From positions 123,995,444-124,059,443 of the forward strand of contig OX375876.1 of assembly GCA_947359465.1 (NCBI GenBank): 64,000 nucleotides of DNA, given 5' to 3'. This stretch comes from Metellina segmentata. Taxonomy: Eukaryota; Arthropoda; Arachnida; Araneae; Tetragnathidae. Shown here piece by piece: positions 1 to 11,500 of the stretch; position 1 is the stretch's first letter, and each line of letters opens with the position of its first letter. The notes beneath the pieces were generated by a model, which saw nothing but the letters and a program-made list of their open reading frames with translations, was not told where the DNA came from and did not search any database. The translations under genes were made by a program, and so were the position numbers.

Positions 1-71
1 CACACACACACACTATCGGGGAACATTATTAACATTTTAACTTCAAAAGTAACATTAAAAAGTACCGTTAA
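1..71. repeat. Partial unit of ~217 bp satellite, left of piggyBac insertion
   Basis: This stretch matches the 3' part of the units at 3558-4075: a CA run, then the segment ending in GTACCGTTAA. It ends exactly at the TTAA (68-71) used by the piggyBac-like insertion. The same satellite resumes at the TTAA at 3558. The two halves therefore belonged to one array before the insertion. Confidence 0.8.
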
Positions 72-625
72 CCCTCTGCATACGAAGCCTCGAAATATCA
101 ATTCAACCTTTCGTTACGAGAGGCGCCCAAAGCGCCCGGACAAGCAGAATACGGAGAGCGCCCGAAAGTGCCCGAGATTAGTGCTTTCCCCTAGGAGGCG
201 TATCACCTTGTCACTCTACTTGATCATCTCCTTTGTATGGGCCATAGGGGGTCCAAAACTACTCAAGAAGTTGTCCTTTATCTTTCCGAAGCATGATGTT
301 CTGCGACACAGAACCAGTTTATACGGATTCAAGTGGGAATTTTTATGTGCACCATTGTATATGCACAATTGTGTTCTTGACTTTTTCTCATGCTTTGTCC
401 CATTTGAAACGTTTAGCTGCTGGCTGCTACCAATAGTCTGGACTGTGTTTTCACTCTGATCAGACGAGCTTTATCTTCACTCCCTGCTTTCAGGTTTTGC
501 TTTGAATTCTGTTCTCGTTTAAAAAAGTCTTTTTCAAGACTCTTCCTATTTCGGAAAATATTATTAGCCTTAAATATTTTCAATTAATGGGCTTGACATA
601 GATACGGATTTGATTCGTTAGTATT

Positions 626-1210
626 ATGTCTCGCAAAACCAAATCGCTGACCCAAGCGGAAATTGAAGCAATTTTGTTTCAAGATACTGATGAATCAGAT
701 TTTTTTGAATCGGATGATGATGATTCTAAAAGTACTGAGAAAGTAAACTGTGTTTTAAATAGCAGTTTATATCAAGAAGATGATAAGAGGGGATGTGAAA
801 TTTATGTTGGTGAAAGCATTGATGAATCAATGCTTAATTTTAATGTTGACTGGTCAGAGGACGTTCGAAGTGAATGCATAGAGGAAACGAAATTTGTACA
901 TCACACAGGACCTGTGCATAATTTGCCAACGGATTCATCAGCATTGGATTTTTTAAAGTTGCTAATTTCGGATGAATTACTTGAAGTTATTCAAGCAAAC
1001 ACAAATAAATATGCAATTTTCTGTGCAAAGAAAAGAGGTGAGGACAAACATTGGCAACCTATCGAAAAGATTGATGAAATGTGGAGACTTTTCGGAATTT
1101 TTCTTGTTATGAGTGTAGCACACACACATTTACCTAGGCTTTCTGACTATTGGTCGCAGAATCCAATATTAGGTAACATGATGATAAAAAAAACTGATGA
1201 CCAGAGATAG
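626..1210 (+). pseudogene. PiggyBac-type transposase, N-terminal fragment (194 aa)
   Basis: The fragment begins with a short basic stretch and a long acidic, D/E/S-rich region (residues ~15-60), usual for piggyBac transposases. It then enters the start of the DDE_Tnp_1_7 domain. The segment at residues ~145-190 has the family pattern: W, then EMWRLFGIFLVMS, a proline, L-DYW and a run leading to DDQR. Family members run to about 550-600 aa, so only about a third remains. The frame ends in a T-rich tract, and none of the catalytic aspartates are present. ATG at 626 is the first in-frame start after a short leader, about 550 bp inside the element end. The fragment cannot act as a transposase. 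Confidence 0.85.
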
Positions 1211-1370
1211 ATTTTTTTTTAATTTTGCATTATTTTCATATCTCAGCGTAAAATATGTTAATTGATATCGAATTTACGAAGTCAGATCAAAAAGTATTTT
1301 AGCCAAAGTATTAAAAAAATACCACGCTCAAACATGACAGTTTTTGTTAACTAGCACTATTTGTCAATTA

Positions 1371-1701
1371 GCCGACCAACTGGTATAGTGGTTAAGGTGT
1401 TAGCCTCAAGATCGGAAGGTTCCTGGTTCGAATACAGGTCCGGGCACGGATGTTTGTAATCGTATGGTGTAGAGGCGGCTGGTGCACCTTAAATCTGTCG
1501 TGGCCGAAAGTCCTCACGTTGGGTTGGTGTGGAAGTTTGGAGAGTGGGGTGCCAGCTCAGGTGTTGCTTCGTCATCTGACCGTGGTTCAAAATTACGAGG
1601 TGTTGTCCTCGAATATTTCCCTTAAGGGACTGATCCCGGACCGTCGTCAATAGCCCGTTGTGTTGCTCTAGTACGACGTTAACTAAAATTACCCATTATC
1701 C
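1371..1701 (+). repeat. tRNA-derived SINE, full length (copy 1)
   Basis: The head resembles a tRNA: an A-box-like TAGTGGTTAAGG and a B box GGTTCGAAT. The body is about 240 bp and the tail is ...ACGACGTTAACTAAAATTACC. It is flanked by a perfect 12 bp duplication, ATTTGTCAATTA, at 1359-1370 and 1702-1713. That fixes the boundaries and indicates LINE-mediated insertion. Its 331 bp length serves as the reference for the other copies. Confidence 0.9.
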
Positions 1702-1857
1702 ATTTGTCAATTATACGATTATTCTTAAAAGACACGACAATCAGGATGGAGCAATATTATAATTGGCTGATGTTCTATGAAGATACGTGTCCTAGTAGAA
1801 GGGTTTGTTTACAAAATATGATATTCCAAAAAAAAAAAAATTTCAAACATAAATTTG

Positions 1858-2110
1858 GGCAACGGGCTATTGACGACGGTCCGGGATCAATCCCTTCAGG
1901 GAAAGATCCGAGGACAACACCTCGCAATTTTTAACCACGGTCAGATGACGAAGCAACACCTGAGCTGGCACCCCACTCTCCAAACTTCCACACCAACCCA
2001 ACGTGAGGATTTTCGGCCACGACAGATTTAAGGTGCACCAGCCGCCTCTACACCATACGATTACAAACATCCATGCCCGGACTTGTATTCGCTATACCGG
2101 CTGATCGGCG
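1858..2110 (-). repeat. tRNA-derived SINE, inverted, 3'-truncated (copy 2)
   Basis: This is the reverse complement of the SINE at 1371-1701. It runs from the CAATAGCCCG segment to the tRNA-like head near 2100. It lacks the last ~40 bp of tail. The pair with copy 1 forms an inverted repeat about 150 bp apart inside the piggyBac-like element. No clear target duplication was seen. Confidence 0.85.
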
Positions 2111-2138
2111 CGTGCCACGTAAGAGAATTATATATATA

Positions 2139-2975
2139 CTAGCCGGGCTGCGCCGGCTAGCGCTCGGCAATGTGTAATAGTGCTTTTTTTTTATTTTTTA
2201 TACACACTGTAATTAAACATGTTTTGATTTGTATAGTTATTTATTTTTATGAAACAATTCTTCAAATCATTGCATATTCATTCAAATATTTAAGTAAAGT
2301 TGGTCGAAATATACATATACCGCTACAAAATTACCTATGTCTAGTGATATTTTACAGGAAATAGACATATCATTAAAATATAACTCCTAAATAATATTTC
2401 TGCAATAGGTAATATACCAGAACACATAATGCAACCAAAAATAAAATTACAATCCTTGAAAAACTGCAAAATTCTGAAAAAAAAAACCACGTACGAATCT
2501 ATTCAAACGTGTTGAATTTCGACTTCCTGAATAGACTGTGAAATAGAATAATGTGACAAAAGACTTTTCAACGATATTGACAAAAACATTAATGATTTAT
2601 TAACAAAAAGAACACATATTTATAATACTTGGGAATCCTCAAATATGTCCGCAACATCTCACAGTCAACTCAAATACCCAAACACGGAATTCTAAATCAA
2701 ATTAAAAAAGTAAACATTAATTCTGACGTGGCCAGATTAGGTAGAAAAATTACGTTTAAATAACTTTTACATCAAAGGAAGAAATAAAAAGTAAGTTCAA
2801 ACATAAATATTACAATTTAATTCCTTATTTTGCATAGAAATTGACCTCGGCTATTTGAAAACAGCAAGAATTCAAAATATCTGTGTTATTTTATTTACGT
2901 TGATTGTTGCCATTCGACGATACACAAATAACGTCGATTTCGGGTCCACGTACGTTAGTGTTTTATATATATAGA
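2139..2975 (-). mobile_element. Non-autonomous Helitron (family 2), 837 bp
   Basis: On the minus strand it begins TCTATATATATAAAAC (GA at 2974-2975) and ends CTAG (2139-2142), inserted between A and T. A GC-rich hairpin with 8 bp arms, CTAGCCGG/CCGGCTAG, sits at the 3' terminus. These are the hallmarks of Helitrons: 5'-TC, 3'-CTRR, terminal hairpin, no target duplication. The interior matches parts of the family-2 element at 16220-20194, and here it lacks the family-1 Helitron found in that copy. No Rep/helicase coding is present. Confidence 0.8.
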
Positions 2976-3557
2976 TAGAGAGAGAATTATGTCAACCAAG
3001 GAAAAATTCAGTTCGTTAAAATTTGTCTCATCCAAAAACTTTTTTGGCTGAACTTAAGAGCAAATTTACTAACCACAATATAAAAAGCATTTCATAAAAA
3101 AAAATAATAATTGTGACATTTCAAAACCAGTAATCCTTGTGATGATACTATTTCCCGTTCACAGAAATTAAATTTCACTAGTGGGGAAGCTGATCTTAAT
3201 GTCAAATTTAAAATAACCACGTGCTTTTAGCGTAAGTATTTAAAAGTTATAGCCGAAGCAAATTAAGAAATTCGTCAACGTTTATCCTTCGTTTTAAAAC
3301 TAAAATTCACTATCTTCCATTTTCAATTTGGATGACACCAGTCTAAAAATTGGCACCATTGAGTATCGGTATCCCGCAGCTAGATGTGATCAACAGTGAC
3401 GGCAAAACATGCCCTCTTCCTTGAAGGCCTGGAGAAGAAGGGGAAAGCAACGCTTAAGGGATTCAGGCGTCTTGTTGGGAATCCGACAACATTCTTTTTT
3501 CCTGTCCCCCGTAACGAAAGGAAATAGATTTTCGGGCGCTTTCGTATGCAGAGGGTT

Positions 3558-4075
3558 TTAAAGCAAAATTGGACTAATTTCATTTCCTGTCAAAAGATGC
3601 AGGTCCAGATCTAGAGGAGGGCAAATAGGCACTTGCCAACAGAGGGTCAGGGGGTATTTGGTCCCTCCTGTCACTGAGGAGAAGGGGCGAAAGCCATATT
3701 TCGCCCCTCCACACACACACTATTAGGGAACATTATTAAAATTTTAACTTCAAAAATAACATTAGAAAGTACCATTAAAGCAAATTTGGACTAATTTCAT
3801 TTCCTGTCAATAGATGCAGGTTCAGATCTAGAGGAGGGCAAATAGGCACTTGCCAGCAGAGGGTCAGGGGGTATTTGGTCCCTCCTGTCACTGATGAGAA
3901 GGGGCGAAAGCATATTTCGCCCCTCTACATACACATTATCAGGGAACATTATTAAAATTTTACCTTCAAAAGTAACATTAAAAAGTACCGTTAAAGCAAA
4001 TTTTGACTCTAATTTCATTTCCTGTCAATAGATGCAGGCTCAGATCTAGAGGAGTGCAAACTTGGCATTTGCTCT
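3558..4075. repeat. ~217 bp tandem repeat, 2.4 units
   Basis: Units start at TTAAAGC at 3558, 3775 and 3991, giving periods of 217 and 216 bp. Each contains TTTCATTTCCTGTCAA, a GATCTAGAGGAG block, a GGGGCGAAA block and a CA-rich stretch. The third unit breaks off near 4075. Together with 1-71 this was a single array before the piggyBac-like insertion. Confidence 0.9.
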
Positions 4076-4474
4076 GGGAAGCCGATTTAGAGGGTGGGAC
4101 GCAAAAATTAGTGTAAAGAAAAAATATAATGTATGAAAACAAATAAAAAATTATAGGACATGAAGGTTTTCGTACATTGTCAACACTCTGCATGTACTCA
4201 AGAAAGTTGGGCGACCCTTCGACGACATTGACAAATTACAGTAGATCATTTAATTAAAATAAAACAATTACCGCAGTCATTTCCATCGTACATCTCCACA
4301 CACACATGCCTCAATATCCACAAACATAAAAAAACGTCTTACAAAGGTTTTATCAGAAAGGTTTATGACTTTTCTCCAGCGCGTTGTTGAATGGATTTAT
4401 TTAAAATTGTTTAAATGGTAGTTTTGGACATTTTTTGTGTAAAAAAATGCACGGAGTGTGGGCGCTTTTTTTTA
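4076..4474. other. AT-rich spacer without recognisable feature
   Basis: Low-complexity, AT-rich sequence between the satellite and the duplicated 2.7 kb element. Short open frames here have no codon or domain support. I see nothing else in it. Confidence 0.5.
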
Positions 4475-7200
4475 TGAAGTACGCAGTTGGCAGCCCGCCC
4501 TTAATATATATTTATACTATATATATAGAGAGAGAAAAGCACGGATGGGGGCATCCTGAGAGCTTCAATATATACCCCGAAAAGGGTATTAAATGAAGGT
4601 TCAAAGGGCAAAAAACACAAAATTAGATTTTGAAAATAACGAATTTGAAAGTTTCCTAACACGTAAATGTATGAAAAGTTTATCAAGAAACTTCGAACAA
4701 ATTTTATTTGTGTAGTAAAAGTTTATATTTAACAAAAATTGAAAAAAAAATTGTTTCAAAGATCCAAATTACCAAAAAATAAATTCTTCCTCTGAATATG
4801 TGGAGAAAGGTGGCCCAGCATACCGATACTTTATCACTTTGTTTTACGGCTTTAAAGTGGTTCTACCCCCAAAACGAATGCACGTGGTGCTCGCACTTGA
4901 ATGCTACGAGAAGATTATCTCATTTTCGAAGAAATTGCTTTATAGTGGTTTCCCCTCTTGATACTTTAAATGTATTGGAGGACTCGACCATATGTTTGAC
5001 GGCATGTCTTGAGAACAGCGATATATTTTTATGACCGACTGACGGATTGTATGTTAGGGTTTTATTGCGCTAGGTCCCAAACTGGACAAGAAGCGCCTGA
5101 CCAACTGACGGAAATGTCGTTTGAAGATAAGGGCATTCCGGAAATCGCAACAAATCTGCCATTGCTTTTTTTGATGATTTACAATATAGGGTCTTTTGAA
5201 TTGTCGGCTTTCTTATTTGAAGTAAATACGGGAAACTGCTTGCAAGTGAACTGGTCTGAATTTTTGCCCGATGGATTATTTAGTTTTACGGATTTCCTTG
5301 ATGAGTAAGGTTCCGAGCTTAATGTTTTGAAAGTGAACACTTTAATTTGTGAAGTAATTAAGTGACGGAAACGTGAGAACAGTGCATTGTTAAAACTTGT
5401 TGCTTCGCAAACCAACTCTCCTGTCGTAAGTGATTTCGCATTTTTTTTACTTTAACACTTAATGCACCCTAAACTGATAGCCGCATCAGTAAAAAAAACC
5501 ATCTCCATTTTGTTCCCTGCACAATTTTGAATAAACCATGTTAATCTCATAATATTATATACTCAATCGACAAACCATCTTGAGAATCGAGTGAAAAAAC
5601 TCATTTTTCAATCCTGCGAGAGCGTCGGTGGTAACTCTTTTTAATATAGAGAGATTCTTACATATTTCTAACTTAAAACAACGGTAATACTGAATTATTG
5701 AAAAACGGGTTTCCAATAAAAATACCTATTCCAAGTTGTAGTTAACAAAAACATTCTTAATTGCATATAAGTAGTATGAACAAAATTTGCGGTCGCTAAG
5801 CAGAAAAATTGCGACTAATTTTTGATAAATGTTAGGCAATTATAAATCTAATAAATTGGCTACCTGAACCATTATATTCCAAACTTTCGTCCGATATATG
5901 AGCCGCCTACCAACCCGTATAGTGGTTAAGGTGTTAGCCTCTAGATCGGAAGGTTCCTAGTTCGAATCCGGGTCGAGCATGGATGTTTGTAAGCGTATGG
6001 CGTAGAGGCGGCTGGTGCACCTTAAATCTGTTGTCCTCACGTTGGGTTGGCGTGGAAGTTTGGAGAGTGGGGTGCCAGATCAGGTGTTGCTTCGTCATCT
6101 GACCGTGGTTCAAAATTACGAGGTGTTGTCCTCGGTTCTTTTCCTTAAGGGATTAATTCCGGACCGTAGTCAATAGCCCGTTGTGTAGCTCAAGTACGAC
6201 ATTAACTAATAATTACCAACTACCGACACATGAGCCTTAAAATTTAATTAATAGAAAATTTACTCATTTCCCCATTCTCGAAAAACAGGGAATTTTCAAT
6301 ATAATTTTATGCAGGAGTTTTTATTATTATCTATCATATTTATATTAATATTGCACTCAGAATTTTAAAACTTTGCCTATGTAAGTTGAAAGTGGTGAAA
6401 AAAGTTTTTCCAAATTAAAAATCATCAAAAATTATTTCAGATCCACAATAACTCTACATAGACTAAGTAGATTGACTATAACTATCGAAAATGAGTTTTA
6501 TAATAAATTGTGTTTTAAAGAACTCATACGAAATTATGCAGAGTAAAAGGTCAGAGGAAAATGTTTCGATTAAAAATGGAAATTTTTATTATTGTCAATT
6601 TTGCTTTTTTAAAACCAAATTTTCAAATACATTTTATATTTTAATTATTGTTATTAGTTTTTAACTTTTTAAATTATTTTTTTATCTTTGTCTTTCATTG
6701 TTTTTTTTTTTAATATTGCCTACTGTGCTTCATTGAAACCGAATTTTTAACTATAGATTCTGTTTAAAAAAATTATGAGCACTCATAGGCGTGAGAGTCA
6801 GAATCGAGATAATTTTTACCCATGTGATTCAAGCAAATCAAATATAAATCTAAAAAGTTAAAAAAAATCGAAAGGTTTACGAAAAAATCGACGTTTTAAT
6901 TTCTAATTTAAATGTATTGTAAGTTTTAAAAATCACCATAAAGTCATTTAATAAATATTGTATAAAGAAAAATATATGATTTTTTAAAAATCAAGTGCTA
7001 ATTGACGAATATCTTTTTATATAAATTAATTAATTGCTTATAATTTATTATTAATAATTAATCAATATTAATATAATTAATTTATTCTTCCCACTTTTTA
7101 CAGGGGTACTTCTTTTCGGGAGAAACCCCCTCCCCATTCAACAACCCTAGTTACGCCTATGCTCGCCCCCCCCTCTATTCAAAACGTTGGCACGTCCCTG
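4475..7200. repeat. 2.7 kb duplicated element, copy 1 (empty of Helitron)
   Basis: It is collinear with 40240-44545, starting near TACGCAGTTGGCAGCC and ending GTTGGCACGTCCCTG. It includes a shared SINE. Short shared open frames (about 5009-5308 and 40796-41047) are not recognisable proteins. The right end, with a C/G homopolymer and ACGTCCCTG, looks like a DNA-transposon terminus, but I found no matching inverted repeat on the left. Copy 2 carries a family-1 Helitron between bases equivalent to 6350 and 6351; here the site is empty. The class is unknown. Confidence 0.75.
5903..6222 (+). repeat. tRNA-derived SINE (copy 3)
   Basis: It is homologous to the SINE at 1371-1701, with a tRNA-like head and the ACGACATTAACTAATAATTACC tail. 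Flanks CCGATATATGAG (5891-5902) and CCGACACATGAG (6223-6234) are a slightly diverged 12 bp target duplication. The same insertion is present in the duplicate at 41689-42006, so it predates that duplication. Confidence 0.87.
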
Positions 7201-7559
7201 CGAGCAAGTGTCTCATCACAGTAACGCAGTGAAAAGCTTTGCTTTCAGAGTACTGGAAGTTTCCTTACTGTTTTTAAGAACCTTTCATAGCTTTACAACT
7301 ATTTGAAAAGTAGATCTATACAACACAGGTCTTCAGAGTTATGTATGTTTCGAGGTAAATAGACGTTGTGACTTACTTTTTGTTTACTGTTGTTTTTAAG
7401 CGCCATTGATAGTTCTGCATCTATTTGAACCGAAAACAGGATAGTTCATCTTTTTGAGCTCTATATAACAGATCGCTTGAAGCGAGTATGTCGAGCGGTG
7501 GAGTTGCAACTTGTAAAAATTACAAGAAATCACCAGATGTGTTGTTTCATATAACTCGA
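7201..7559. other. Spacer upstream of P-like pseudogene
   Basis: It contains no supported gene. It may hold the eroded N-terminal portion of the P-like transposase remnant that becomes recognisable near 7690. Confidence 0.4.
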
Positions 7560-7572
7560 ACAGATGCCCGTG

Positions 7573-7614
7573 AGTTCTTTTCGTGGGGTCAGGTGTGACC
7601 CCACGAAAAGAACT
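7573..7614. repeat. Perfect 19 bp inverted repeat (hairpin, 4 nt loop)
   Basis: Arms 7573-7591 and 7596-7614 are perfect reverse complements around the loop GGTG. The arm begins AGTTCTTTTCGTGGGG. It lies about 80 bp upstream of the recognisable P-like transposase remnant. The perfection amid decayed sequence implies recent formation. Confidence 0.9.
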
Positions 7615-7694
7615 GTCACGGTCAAAGGCTAGGTCAGTGGCTAGGAAGTGATAAAAATTTACTTTGCGGGTTTGGGCTGAAATCGGAGTCCCAG

Positions 7695-8672
7695 GTGGAT
7701 GTTCTGCACAAAACAAAATATTTTATTGAAGATATGAGAGTAGTCGGTAAATCGAACATGCTACCTTTCCAAACAGGATGGCTAGTCTCAATTTCTTTTT
7801 TAATTGGACTTCTGAAGTTTATTCAACAGGCTGAATTGAAATACATTTTAACCAGTAGAGTTGACCAAGATTCTTTTGAAAATCTATTCAGCCAAATAAG
7901 AGGCTTAGGAAAATTTTAAGATCATTCCCTACCCATCGACTTTAAATAGACTACGACTAATTCTTCTATGTAATAAACTCCTACTACCTTCATCTAGTGC
8001 CATAACAAACGATGCAAATGATGATGACCATTTTTTAAGAGTTCAGTTATTTAACTCTTGTTAAAGTTTATGAATTAAACGAGACTGCAGAAGAAAAGGA
8101 CACATAATTTGAAGTCGATACAATGCAGTCATTAAACACACTAAAAAATTAATGTTCGAACTCAATCATCCGAAAATCCTGGAACTTCAACAGTTGAATC
8201 ATCTTTAAACATAAGAGAATACTGCTCAAGCGAAGTATAAAGCTTTATTGCCGGCTACATTGCTTTTAGAGTGCATGATAAATCCCTGGGAAATAATACT
8301 GCACATATTCAACAGGAAAATAAGCAAACGTGGATTGGGGCTTTATCTCGAGGAGGTTTAGTTTCATCAACTGAGTGTTGGTTTGCAACGGTTAAAGACT
8401 TTGAAAAGTGTTTCATGCAATTTCATGGACCTGAGTACTTAGATAAATGTGAAGGTGTAATAAATAAATGCAGATATTACAGAAAAATCTTCCCATGCAA
8501 AAAATGCTTCAGCTCTCATACTTTTTGCAAGAACAAGAACAGTTTTCCGAATTAAATATATGAACTCAGCCTCTAAAAAACGAAAAAGTGAGAAAAAGTG
8601 CAAACATTTAAGAAATCTTAAAAACCAACATGAAAGGATGATTATCGCCTTGTTGGAAGATATTTCACCTCA
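7695..8672 (+). pseudogene. P-element/THAP9-type transposase, C-terminal remnant
   Basis: The part at 7695-7919 has the family pattern leading to LTSRVDQDSFENLFSQIRG, equivalent to the D-x2-EN-FSQIR block of P-element and THAP9 transposases. Downstream, in a shifted frame (about 7950-8035), the coding continues through YDH-P-like and LRLILL-like blocks. Then 8271-8555 covers the C-terminal domain, with SRGGLVS and a central Cys/His-rich part. A further shifted frame reaches 8672, with a lysine/arginine-rich tail ending at CATAGGGTAAGT, possibly an old splice donor. At least three frame changes or stops make it a pseudogene. It is not a copy of the minus-strand transposase at 9816-11486; the two belong to different P-like lineages. 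Confidence 0.8.
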
Positions 8673-9039
8673 TAGGGTAAGTTGTTTTTAAAACTTATTT
8701 TCTTTTTAATTTAGGACATAATCATTTTCAAGATGTTAAATGCTGGGGAAAAAAACATTTCACCGACAACACAATAAACCCAATATTAATCAACATTCCT
8801 TAAGCTTTCAATGACAGCAAATAGCAAAACAATCTGCTTGTCCCTCATAGATTTTACATGAAAGAACCGTATCTCTACCCACCGATTCCGCAGAGTGACG
8901 TCACGTTTTCTCCCCTTCCGAAACCGCTCTGGTGGACCCTACCTTTCCCTTAAGTAGCCTTGCCTTCTACCGGGGTCGCCGCTAAAGACGCAACTTGCTC
9001 ATCGGGCCCGGTACTGAGGAACGATGAGTCATGCTACGC

Positions 9040-9815
9040 GATGGAAAGAACCAATACTTACCCTCGGTCTTGCGATGTCAGGCGTTTTCGGATTAGGAAA
9101 GAAATGCTGCTTGAGAGCGAAATACCTTAAGATAACTCAATTCGAGTGTTTATATGTTTGCAATTACTAATTAAAGTGATCAACTCCTTTTAAATTATAA
9201 TGTTTTGCTTCAACAAAACAAACTTGCACAGGAATATTTTGAATGTAAATTTAGCTAAAATTCTATCTTCTGCAAAACTTGTGCATACATCAAATAATTT
9301 TAACAAGTATTAAAATTAGAGATCATGATATTGATAATTATTTGTCAGCATAAAACTTTTTTCCAAAAACAAAGTTTGAAAAATAGTCAATGAAATTTAT
9401 TATTCTGTATATCTTCTAAAGATATTTGGATGATTTTAATTAATCACCAGCAAGCAGTTGGAAAATATTACATTTAAATTAAAGTAAATGGTATAATATA
9501 TGAAAATTGGAAATAAAACATTAAAACACATACAAAAGTTGTATCACAATAGTGTTTATTTACATACTGTAAAACTGTATCAATTAGCTACAAAACAATT
9601 CAAAATGTATTTGATAAGAATTTACCAAAGCAAATTTTGTTCAATGGCATTACTAAGCACAAAAAAGTATCACATTCTACTATTTTAATGAAAGGTTATC
9701 CTAAAATTAATTTATTTTTGGGAGAATGCAAAATTATATTCACCATGTTAAAAAAGCTTAAATCCTTAAAACAAATTACAAGCATATTAACAATATCTCT
9801 ACTCGTAAATGTCAG
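9040..9815. other. Non-coding 3' part of P-like transposon
   Basis: AT-rich sequence between the inferred transposase stop and the left inverted end. It probably holds the lost C-terminal coding and 3' UTR. Two short plus-strand frames here (9500-9819) have no recognisable content. Confidence 0.45.
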
Positions 9816-11486
9816 TTAACCCTTATGTTGTAGTTCCCCCCCATTCATTTGCCGATATTGGCCTAATCTTCCTTCAATGGGATCACTTTGATACTTTCCA
9901 AGCAGCACGTACTTGTCGTGAGCAACACTTAGGCGGTGAATTGTTGCATCTTTCAGGGCCTTGGTTGTATGAGACAGGGAACAAAATGTGTCTTTTGACA
10001 ACTTGCCACTACTTTTTCCTTTATAAGGCAAACTAGTGCGCTTCCATGTTTCCAACCAGGCAACAATTTCGTCTAAATAAACAAGCCTTTCATCTTCAAT
10101 AGAGTAAAAAGGCATTTCGAAACAATCTAAATGTTCAATCCATTTTCTAGTGCTTTTGCAATTCACAATTTTCCACCAATTAACTATAGTACTCAAAAAT
10201 TCCACCGTTCCTTCAGAATTTTCAATTAGTGCTTTTAAAGCAGCTATATTGGTTTCATTGAAAATTCTGAGGCACAAGGAAACATTTTGCCTTTCAAAAT
10301 TATTTGGGTTGAGTGCTTTAAATGTAAGCCTTGGAGCATGTTTAACTACAGAGTTCTTTTCTATCTCATAAACCTTAATAATGTCTGAGAAGGAAGCTTT
10401 GACCATATCAGATGTATTCTTGATTGAGGGAAACATGAACGTGTTTCCACTAGTCCTTTGGTTAATCCAATTATTCCGTACGGATTTAATAATATGGACC
10501 GTATCAAATAAAATGAAAATCTTGCCCTCGTAAGACGGATTTGGGATTGATGTTTGAAGTTTCCCACCACACAAACGTGTCAACATATTTCTGTTAACAC
10601 GGTTGTTGTCTGTGATTATGGCAACAATGATAAAACCACAATTTTGAATGATTGCAATGACGTTCTGAGTCCATTTAAAGAGTTCTTCGGCAGTGGAGTT
10701 GTGGACAGGAAGGAGAGCAGCAACATCTTTGTATGATGAATACACTGAAGTCAACATGAAACTTTGTATGCTGGTAGCTCGCTTCAGTTTTTGATTGATA
10801 CTTATGCCACACAGTGCACATGAAGAGTAGGAGATATGTGGTCGAACAATTATTTCGTCAATCAAAAGATTTACCCGACGGTCAATTTCATTCAATTTTT
10901 CGCACTTAGTTTTTGAATAGTTTTGGTGCTTGATTTCATCTGATGAGCCTGGTGATGATAGAACAGAAGATAGCCTTCTAAGGTACCTTTCTTTTGGTAA
11001 AGTTAAAATCCTTGACGATAGGACTGCACCATAAAACTTTGGGGAAATTGTCCACCAAGAAAAAGCTAAGGAGAGCATCCTAGAACTATATCGTGGAGAT
11101 GCTTTACTGTCACTTAACATGAGTTGTTCGTACAGGAAACACAGAACTTCGTACAATTCAGGGACAAAATGTTCAGCATTAGAAGGTGCCACACAAGTTC
11201 CAAATAGTACTTTTAAAGAATTAAGTTCATCAACAACACGCTCTTGGTTTCCTAACCATGAAATTAGGTTTTCCAGTTGCGAGTATCTTTCCACATAAAT
11301 TTCATTGGTTTTATTTACAGCAAACAAGAACTTCAATTCCTTGCACAGTTTTTTCCCCCGCAAATACACATGGAGGGCTAGGTTCTTATCTACAGACACA
11401 CTCCGTGTAATCTGCAAGGGGAGGTGTTGTTCGTCTAGCTGATAAAGAGTTAGGCGGTTTTCATCACTCAAAGTAAACCACCCTCA
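9816..11486 (-). pseudogene. P-element/THAP9-type transposase (central and catalytic regions)
   Basis: The 551-residue open frame runs 11471-9816. In-frame coding continues upstream to a TGA at 11486-11484, which separates it from the THAP frame. The N-terminal region has the helical block SPRYSSRMLSLAFSWW and LPKERYLRRL, typical of THAP9/P transposases. The RNase H-like catalytic core shows LIDEIIVRPHISY (first acidic residue), IITDNNRVNRNML (second) and DPIEGRLGQYRQMNGG near the C-terminus. The frame then stops after a run of seven G on the minus strand. Dropping one G would restore the family's GGN-type sequence, so a single-base insertion is likely. The family C-terminal domain is missing. 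The product would be a nuclear cut-and-paste transposase but is now inactive. Confidence 0.85.
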
Positions 11487-11500
11487 TTTAGTAATTTTAT

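Larger units (their letters stand above)
72..3557 (+). mobile_element. PiggyBac-like element 1, decayed, with nested insertions
   Basis: The left end starts CCCTCTGCATACGAA directly after TTAA (68-71). The right end, read in reverse complement, is the same CCCTCTGCATACGAA followed by TTAA (3558-3561), with two extra bases between. TTAA target duplication is diagnostic of the piggyBac superfamily. The satellite junction GTACCG-TTAA-AGCAAA seen uninterrupted at 3985-4000 is the empty site. Inside lie the N-terminal part of a transposase (626-1210), two SINEs in opposite orientation, and a Helitron (2139-2975). The catalytic core of the transposase is gone. The subterminal regions are GC-richer, with repeated GCGCCC motifs. 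A second element with the same ends sits at 32243-45753. Confidence 0.88.

Noticed and set aside
1376..1450. Possible tRNA gene (A and B boxes)
   Set aside because: The same head recurs in several 300 bp copies with target-site duplications, and no cloverleaf with a matching acceptor stem can be formed. It is the SINE head.
7396..7716. 106-codon minus-strand frame spanning the 19 bp hairpin
   Set aside because: Opposite strand to the recognisable P-like remnant, with no family resemblance.
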